Shown here piece after piece: positions 57,734-64,000 of a DNA stretch of 64,000 nt. The notes below the pieces were generated by a model. It searched no databases and was not told where the DNA came from. It saw nothing but the letters and a program-made list of their open reading frames with translations. The DNA is taken from contig NC_023751.2 of assembly GCF_000499845.2 (NCBI RefSeq), positions 33,354,309 to 33,418,308 of the forward strand. Reading direction: 5' to 3'. The first letter of the stretch is position 1; each line of letters begins with the position of its first letter. This DNA is from Phaseolus vulgaris. Taxonomy: Eukaryota > Streptophyta > Magnoliopsida > Fabales > Fabaceae. A program made the position numbers and the translations under genes.

Positions 57734-57990
57734 TTTCGTCAAACAAATTTAATCAAGAATAGGATAATCACATAAAGATAAAAATCAAATCGCAAGAGAA
57801 CCTCGTCAAAGACAACAATGTCAGAGATGATAATGAAAGTCACAAGGCACAAAAGTTACCGTTGGGAAGCATCCGAGAACGACCATCTACAAACACCAAA
57901 GTTGAAACTAATGTCCGCAAAGAAGAAGAGCTAGGGAAGACAAAGACAACATACACAAATTAGGAATTTCTCATAAAGGGTAGTCCTAGA
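57734..57990 (+). pseudogene. LINE ORF1 continuation (non-diagnostic)
   Basis: Polar, Lys/Asp/Asn-rich codons without a diagnostic motif. Assigned to the LINE only by position between two insertions. Confidence 0.35.
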
Positions 57991-58261
57991 TGATGGGAAA
58001 AAACGCACGCGGAAGCAACACACACAATCACGAATCAACTGCAGAAAAATAAACGACACAAGATTTAACGTGGTTCGATTGCCAACTACAACCTACATCC
58101 ACACGAGCAACTATTAGGTTTTCATTATGTCCTGTTGCACACCAATTACAAGTACAATGATCTCTTTAAATAAATATTATAAAAGAGACAATGATTAAGT
58201 CCACTCACTAAACATGTGTCTAGTCAGCCCAACCCAATTGGTCCTGACTTCATACCCAACA
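57991..58261 (-). repeat. 3' LTR of minus-strand copia element
   Basis: Read on the minus strand it starts TGTTGGGTATGAAGTCAGG and ends CCCATCA, 271 bp, preceded (58262-58272) by the polypurine tract CAACTGGGAGAT. It matches the 62073-62300 copy closely. Confidence 0.88.
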
Positions 58262-58277
58262 ATCTCCCAGTTGAAGC

Positions 58278-60099
58278 TGTTGGGTTTAATAGTGCCAAAG
58301 TTCAAGAGGGGGGTGAATTGACCTTTTAAAACTTCTTCGCAGAAACAATGTTTAACCCAGTTTTACAGAAAATAAATCGATTTATGTGAAAATGAACAGA
58401 TTTATTTCAGCACTGTTTTTCTGTTTGAAACGCTTTTAATACAGCAAGGTTAATCACAAGACTATGCAGTGAGAATTTCCAGCAGCACACACACAGATAT
58501 CAGATTTGAAAAACAGTGAAACACAAAAACAGCAAGCTTCAATTTCAAGCAAGTAATTAAGGTTCAATTGATAGCATGCTAGTTAATTGAGTGACCTTTG
58601 CAAACAAGCTGTTCCAGTGGCTTTTAACAGACTATGAATGTTCTTCTTGATGTCAAGAAATTTTCCAGAAATTAAGAACAATGAATCACAGAACAGCAAG
58701 CTTCAACTTTAAGCAATTTGTTTAAGGTTCAATTAATAGCATTTACAGTTTCTTGAGCAGCCTATCACAGTCAATCTGTTCCAATGGTTTTTAGCAGATT
58801 ATATATGTTCTTATCAGATTCAAACACCTTTTTCAGAAATCAAGAACAGTATGCACAGTGCCCAGAAAGAACAGATTTATTTTCAATTGAACAGTTTTAT
58901 TTCTTTGCTGTTTTATCAATTGTGCAGAAACGAAATTGCAGAGAGAGAGAGAGAATGAACACAAGCAATTATACTGGTTCACTCAACCTGAGCTACATCC
59001 AGTCTTCACCAACAACAGGTGGAATTCACTAACACACAGTACAACCAAGTACAATTCCCACTGTTCTTGAAACCTACAAGAACTTAGGTACTCTTGCTGA
59101 AAAAAACCTATTTCAGCATACACACACACCCACTCTTCAAGAACACCTATCAAGAAGAGTGTTCAACCAAACTATTACAAGAAAGAGATGTGAAACGACT
59201 ACACCTGATTGAGGATACACAGATCTGCCTTAAACCAGTAGGCAAGATTGCTAGAACAGTAGCTGCACCTCACACCAAGCTTTTGGAACCAAACCAAGAA
59301 CAAGCACTTTGTGATTTTTGAAATCTTTGAAGAACAAATGCTAATCCTTGAAAACACTTAACTCTCTGCTGTCAAAACTTGTTTTTTGCAAATGTATGAA
59401 CTGTTTTTAATCGTTATTAAACTCAGAAACAAGTTTGCATTTTATAGAAAGCCAGCTTATAACAGAATTTTGAAAAACAGTTAAAGCTGTTATAAAATGA
59501 ACAGATTGAAAATAAAATGAACTAATTTATTTTCAAAAAGCAGTTAGAGAATCTGTTAAGTGAGGAGACTTAGTCAACCATTCTGGTGCTGAGATAAAAC
59601 TGAAAAACGTTTAAGTATGATATGGCACCAGAGGCAAAAAAAGAATTTATTCATTTACAGATGAACAGATTTATTTTTCAAAACGAAAACAGAGAAAGTT
59701 TAACAATTTAAAACTTAGTCGTTTTGAAAAGAAGAAGACTTAGTCAAAATACCTGATGCACAAAATCTAATTTTTACAAGACTTTAGCCAAGGCATCAGT
59801 GAAAAAATGAATCTGTTTATTTAGAAAAGAACAGATTTATTTTTATGCAGTAAACGTGTTTTTGTGTAAAACATGTGAAAAACAGTTTTAGAAAACTTAT
59901 GCTTGTTCTTAACACATGGCCAGTGGTTATGAGGTGAGTTACTCAGCAAAAAGCTACTCTTAGACAACCTCTAAGCACTAACTAAGACATACTTAAAGAA
60001 AAGCAAAAATACATGAAAAGTACATATAAGTCTTCATCAAACACTACATATAAGTCTTCATCAAACACAATCTTGAAGGGGCAGCAACCATCTTCAACA
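58278..60099. mobile_element. Solo LTR (Sirevirus/Maximus-like copia), TSD GAAGC, nested in the copia element
   Basis: Starts TGTTGGGTTTAATAG and ends CATCTTCAACA (TGTTG/CAACA inverted ends), 1822 bp, flanked by GAAGC at 58273-58277 and 60100-60104. The AAGAGGGGGGTGAATTG word near the start and ATACTGGTTCACTCAACC in the middle are, to my knowledge, typical of large legume Sirevirus LTRs. There is no protein domain, so it is a solo LTR. The short frames inside are not genes. Confidence 0.82.
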
Positions 60100-60142
60100 G
60101 AAGCCACATAACAATGTTCACCTGCGCTTCAACTGTGTACAA

Positions 60143-60213
60143 TGATTAAGCTCACTCACTAAACATGGTGTCTAGTTAGCCCAACCCAATTGGTCTTGAC
60201 TTCATACCCAACA
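60143..60213 (-). repeat. Extra partial LTR piece plus polypurine tract
   Basis: AATGATTAAGCTCACTCAC through CATACCCAACA repeats the last ~70 bp (plus-strand right end) of the 57991-58261 LTR, and is followed by ATCTCTCACTTGAAGTCAC, the same tract as at 58262. The adjoining AACAATGTTCACTTGCGC also occurs twice (60111 and 60236). This is a tandem partial duplication. Confidence 0.8.
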
Positions 60214-61854
60214 ATCTCTCACTTGAAGTCACAGAACAATGTTCACTTGCGCTTCAACTGTGTACATGTACTTCTGTAATCTGTCGACGGAACTCAATGT
60301 TCCACCTCTTGTTGCCACCGGCCTTCTTAATCATTTTGAAGACTTCGTTAAAACTCCCCTGAGTTTCAACACGTCAGTCACTGACCCGTTCTCTATTCCT
60401 ACTGACTCCCACTTACAGGAATTGTTGGATCCTGGAACAACCCGAGAACAAACACTCTCCATATTCAACAAGAAATTTTCTGGAGAAGTTTCAACCGCTG
60501 GAATACTGGTTCTCCTAACCCATTGTCGTCTAGGAACCTCAGCTAAAGCACAACCCGTGCTCCCACTGCCACAAGTACCTCTGACTGGTCTACCTGAACC
60601 TTTCCATGCTCGTTCATCCTGAATCTGACCTGTGGCTCTAGGTTTCTCTCTTGTAAAGACAACCATCTTCTGCCCACGAGATTCTGTGAACCGGACTTTG
60701 TTTATCTTCTGAACTGGGACGGTCACTCCCTCAGACACAGTAATCCGATCATATACAACTAACCTCTCTTTCTTCCGCAGGCCATGGCAAGATTTTCCTT
60801 GACGACCTTCCACTGCTGATTTCCGAACTTCACTTCATGTCCCTGTTCGTTCAACTGCCTAACAGAAATCAAACTTTTCCTCAAGCTTGGAACAACTCTA
60901 ACATCCTTCAAAGTCCATAAACCAACTGGTGTCTTCAACACTATGTCACCCATGCTCGTAACCTTAAGAGTTATGTTGTCTGCTAGTCTTACCTTTCCAA
61001 AGTCTCCAATAACTAGATTCTGCAATGCTTCAGAATCCATGACCCAGGAATCCACACTGCTATCCGCGCAACAGACTAAAAGGTCCTCGTCCACGAAGTC
61101 TTTTGCAATGTTGACTTATTTATCATTTGGGCATTGATTCCTGAAATTCCCCACCTCCTTGCAGTTCCAATATGTTACACTTGAGCAATCCCGAGTCTTT
61201 TACTGACTCTTTCTTTTGTTCTTGCTCTCACTATCTCTGATATTTTTATTACCTCTGATGACATATAGCGATTCACTAGATAATTCCCCAGAACTCCTTC
61301 TTCGGACATTCTCACCAAGAATGAGATCACGAATCTTCTCAAAAGTGAATCCATCGGATCCCGCTGAATTGGTAACTGCTATAACCATTATGGACCAACT
61401 GTCACGCAAAGACAAAAGCAGTAGTAAAGCTTGAACTTCATCATCGAACTTAATACCCACTGACGTAAGTCTGGCTAAGATCGAATATTGATGTCCTCAG
61501 TAACTGAACTGTCATAACTCCGTGTCATAGCGAAAAACAGTCACACCCCGCGCCTAGCATCGCACCGTCACTGCTGCACCAATAGAAAAATGCATGCGCC
61601 ACCTTGCGTCTTCTGTCACTGACATCGCATTGCACCTCCGTGCCATCTCGCTCACCGCAAGCACCTGCACCTGTTCACCGCAAAACGCGATCCGTCGCCG
61701 TACTGGCGCACTCCACCACACTGCCTAAACACGACACTACTACGAGCAAGCCACCTGCACAACGTCGCGAGCCGCCACCACTCCTGTCGCATTGCCTATT
61801 GCGCGCACTTGCAGCGAGTTGCAGATTTGGGTTGTGCGAATCCTGGGCCACCGT

Positions 61855-61998
61855 GAAACCCTAACTTTGGGACGCTGTTGCATCCTCTGCGAAACCCTAG
61901 CTTTGGGACGCGGTTGCAGCCTCTACCAAACCCTAACTTTGGGACGCTACTGCAACCCTTGCGAAACCCTAGTTTTGGGACGCTACTGCAACTGCAAT
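61855..61998. repeat. 36-bp minisatellite, 4 copies, with AAACCCTA motif
   Basis: GAAACCCTAACTTTGGGACG starts at about 61855, 61891, 61927 and 61963, an exact 36-bp period. It lies in the copia leader. AAACCCTA equals the plant telomere-box word but occurs once per 36 bp, so it is not telomeric repeat. Confidence 0.88.
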
Positions 61999-62055
61999 TT
62001 TCACGTCTCGTTGATTAATTTCTGCTGATCGGATCTCTAGTGTGTAAACGAACCA

Positions 62056-62070
62056 AGGCTCTTGATACCA
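62056..62070 (-). promoter_or_regulatory. Primer-binding site of the copia element
   Basis: The minus strand reads AGTGGTATCAAGAGCC right after the LTR end CCCATCA; TGGTATCA-GAGCC matches the initiator tRNA-Met 3' end with one extra A. Confidence 0.75.
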
Positions 62071-62072
62071 CT

Positions 62073-62300
62073 TGATGGGGAAAAACGCACGCGGAAGCAA
62101 CACACACAATCACGAATCAACTGCAGAAAAATAAACGACTCAAGATTTAACGTGGTCCAGTCGCCAACTGCAACCTACATACACACGAACAACTATTAGG
62201 TTTTCATTATGTCCTGTTGCACACCAATTACAAGTACAATGATCTCTTTAAATAGAGATTGTAAAAGAGACACAATTATTAGGCCCACTCACTAAACATG
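62073..62300 (-). repeat. 5' LTR of minus-strand copia element, truncated
   Basis: TGATGGGGAAAAACGCACGC to CACTCACTAAACATG aligns to 57991 on. The last ~45 bp present in the other LTR are missing, so the outer end and the target duplication are lost. Confidence 0.85.
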
Positions 62301-62749
62301 ATTCCACTATAAAGGAAGTCAATATAATCCTTTATGGACTCAAGTATGTCGAACAAAAAGTTAAGAAAACAAAATTGAAAACCTACGAAGAAATGAACAT
62401 TAATTAGGGCAAAACACGAGGAGAGAAGATGACAACTCTCAGAAGATGGGCTACAATGGTGATTCCCAAAGGAGCCAACGAAAACAAAAAAGAGTCCAAG
62501 GGAAGGTGGTTGCAAAAAAAAGGAAGAAAGAAGATGAAGAAATAATTGAAAATCATACGAAGCTAATCAGCATCGCAATGGTAGATCAACAAATTTTTTT
62601 AAAAAAATACTATTGAAGGAAAAATATAGCAAAAGGTATATCCAAAAGAAAAGTCAAGATCAAATACAAAGCAACAAAACACAAAAAAGAAATGCAAATA
62701 GGTTAAAGCTCCAAACACTCAACAATTTTATTTCAGATAGTGGTATACA
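62301..62749 (+). other. LINE sequence between ORF1 and ORF2 (by position)
   Basis: Lys/Glu-rich broken frames. Assigned to the LINE because the endonuclease follows; no motif of its own. Confidence 0.35.
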
Positions 62750-62752
62750 TAA

Positions 62753-63900
62753 TTGCTTATGGTTAATAATGAAAACAAGGAAGTGATTAGAATGTGGAAT
62801 ATAGGAAATGAATTAGGATTCACTATCAAAGGAGATGAGAAAATAATAATTAATGTACTCAAGGAGATGAAAGAGAGTGATAGAGGTGCAAAAACAAGGA
62901 AAAAAGGGGTAGAGAAAATATATAATATGAAGATAGTAACCGTGAATATAAGAGCACTAGGAGGGACTACAAAGACACATATAAGCAACCTAATTAGAAA
63001 ATAATATTGTGGAAATTATGTGTTTGCGAGAAAAAAAAAATCAGAAATAAGCAAGCAAGTGTTTATAGAATGTGAAAAACAATGACATTGAATGGATTCA
63101 TAACAAACAATATAACGGCAGGTGAGATCTTAAGTGTGTAGCAAATGGAATCATTCATTTTGGAAAAAGAAGTAATACAAAAGAGGTTCTTAATAATAAT
63201 AGAAAAAATTCGAGAGAATGGTATTAGGGTAACTATTGGTAATATATATTCATCTTGTGAATTCAAAAGAAAAATAAAAGATATGGGATGAAGTTATGCT
63301 AATAATAATTAAAGCAACATGTAAAATATGGTGCTTGCTTAGGGACTTCAATGTTGTAGGAAAAAAGATGAGAGAATGGGTGGAAATACAATAAACAACA
63401 TTAGAAAATAGATAAAAGGGTTTAATCTATTTATAAATAACATGGAACTAGTGGACGGACTATTGCTAGGAGGAAAATTTACATGGTATACAATAGATGA
63501 TACATCAAAAAGCAGGATATATAGAGTGTTACTAACCTAAGAATGGTTGAACCAATGAAATCGCTGTAAATAATATATGCTAGATAGGAATGTATCATAC
63601 CATTGTGCAATAACAATGAAGGACAATAACAGATTGGGGACTAAAGTCACTCAAAACAATGGACATATGGCAGACACAGAGAATTGAGGGGAAAGTCAAG
63701 AAATTGTAGGAATGTAACATAAATAAAGAAGTAAGCATGAGATTATGGAAAAAAATAAACTAAAGTACATGAAGGAAGATTAAAAATATGGAATATGAAG
63801 GTCTTTGAAAATATTAAAAAAAAGATAATATAGAAAGATTTAGAAGTTTGAATAGTAGATGATGTGAATAACATTAGTATATGAAAAGAGTCATGTATGA
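62753..63900 (+). pseudogene. LINE ORF2, endonuclease domain
   Basis: At 62927 MKIVTVNIRALGGTTKTHIS matches the start of the apurinic-type endonuclease of plant LINEs (MKILSWNVRGLG, with the catalytic Asn retained). After several stops, NLFINNMELVDGLLLGGKFT followed by WYTIDDTSKSRI matches the later EN block (F-xFI-xMELxDLPLxGxxFTW, SRIDRFL). RT should follow beyond the window. It is non-functional. Confidence 0.75.
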
Positions 63901-64000
63901 TAAGGATAGTAAAAGGTAAAGTAATTAAATACTCACATCATAGTTATGGAAAAAACTTATGGAAAAAACTTGTACTTAAACCATATCAATTCTTGCTATA

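Larger units (their letters stand above)
60215..62072 (-). pseudogene. Internal region of minus-strand copia derivative: leader, gag, protease; no IN/RT/RNase H
   Basis: From the 5' side (62072 downward): primer site, CpG-rich leader, gag piece GIKFDDEVQALLLLLSLRDSW (61460-61200), zinc-knuckle relic WNCKEVGNFRNQC (near 61165-61127; the usual CxxCxxxGHxxxxC has lost residues), protease region DSWVMDSEALQNLV (61050; the catalytic DSGA is DSEA) and the pre-integrase text TLKDVRVVPSLRKSLISVRQ. This is followed by EGVTVPVQKINKVRFTES and then unrelated tail sequence. Integrase, RT and RNase H are absent, so this is a deletion derivative. The 127- and 160-codon frames near 60331 are not intact genes. 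Confidence 0.75.

Noticed and set aside
60331..60813. 160-codon minus-strand frame
   Set aside because: Only its first part matches copia pre-integrase text; the rest is the deleted-element tail. It is not an independent gene.
61855..61998. Interstitial telomeric repeat
   Set aside because: AAACCCTA occurs once per 36 bp and not as uninterrupted 7-bp repeats.

Overview
The window is nuclear DNA from a flowering plant, almost certainly a legume (bean/cowpea-type tribe is my inference). It is AT-rich, genes have spliced introns, and most of the space is layered transposable-element debris: Ty1-copia and Ty3-gypsy LTR elements, LINEs, CACTA- and hAT-type MITEs, a TRIM and a Helitron-type helicase relic. 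Nothing bacterial, organellar or viral-episomal is visible.

Region by region. 1-1.85 kb: end of a dead copia element with an internal deletion. 1.9-15.3 kb: gene-free, with a CACTA MITE, a LINE scrap, a solo gypsy-type LTR with intact target duplication, a TRIM LTR, a degenerate minisatellite and a nested hAT-like element. 15.3-18.7 kb: the only two multi-exon genes, transcribed convergently: a small predicted plastid membrane protein (4 exons, one GC-AG intron) and a peroxisomal hotdog thioesterase of the DHNA-CoA thioesterase family (3 exons, C-terminal AKL). 20.8-22.7 kb: a ribose-5-phosphate isomerase pseudogene fragment, then 1.2 kb of CA-rich, nearly G-free repeat abutting a truncated MITE.

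22.7-45.3 kb: an inverted segmental duplication. The left arm carries two small single-exon genes on the minus strand (copies A, B); the right arm carries their partners on the plus strand (B', A'). The order is A-B-B'-A', with additional colinear noncoding homology between the arms. B and B' are near-identical over about 0.88 kb. A fifth, diverged member (C) lies at 51.9 kb. All five encode 73-85 residue proteins sharing a C-terminal FASDED-W-AEPGID-KASDFIA-YY-TR signature, and all have a TATAAA box 72-113 bp before the ATG. They are probably tissue- or stimulus-regulated small plant proteins resembling the DUF761 group. CACTA MITEs, gypsy, copia and LINE scraps have invaded both arms.

46-50 kb: LINE and LTR scraps around a frameshifted PIF1-like helicase. 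54.5-64 kb: one LINE (ORF1 RRM and DUF4283-like parts, then the endonuclease of ORF2) split by at least three insertions: a CACTA-like element that itself holds a GC-rich hAT MITE, a CACTA MITE with a chain of perfect hairpins, and a minus-strand copia element lacking integrase and RT, which in turn holds a solo LTR.

The genes do not form a pathway. The most unusual structure is the inverted A-B-B'-A' gene array, whose near-identical arms could yield double-stranded RNA; this is inference.
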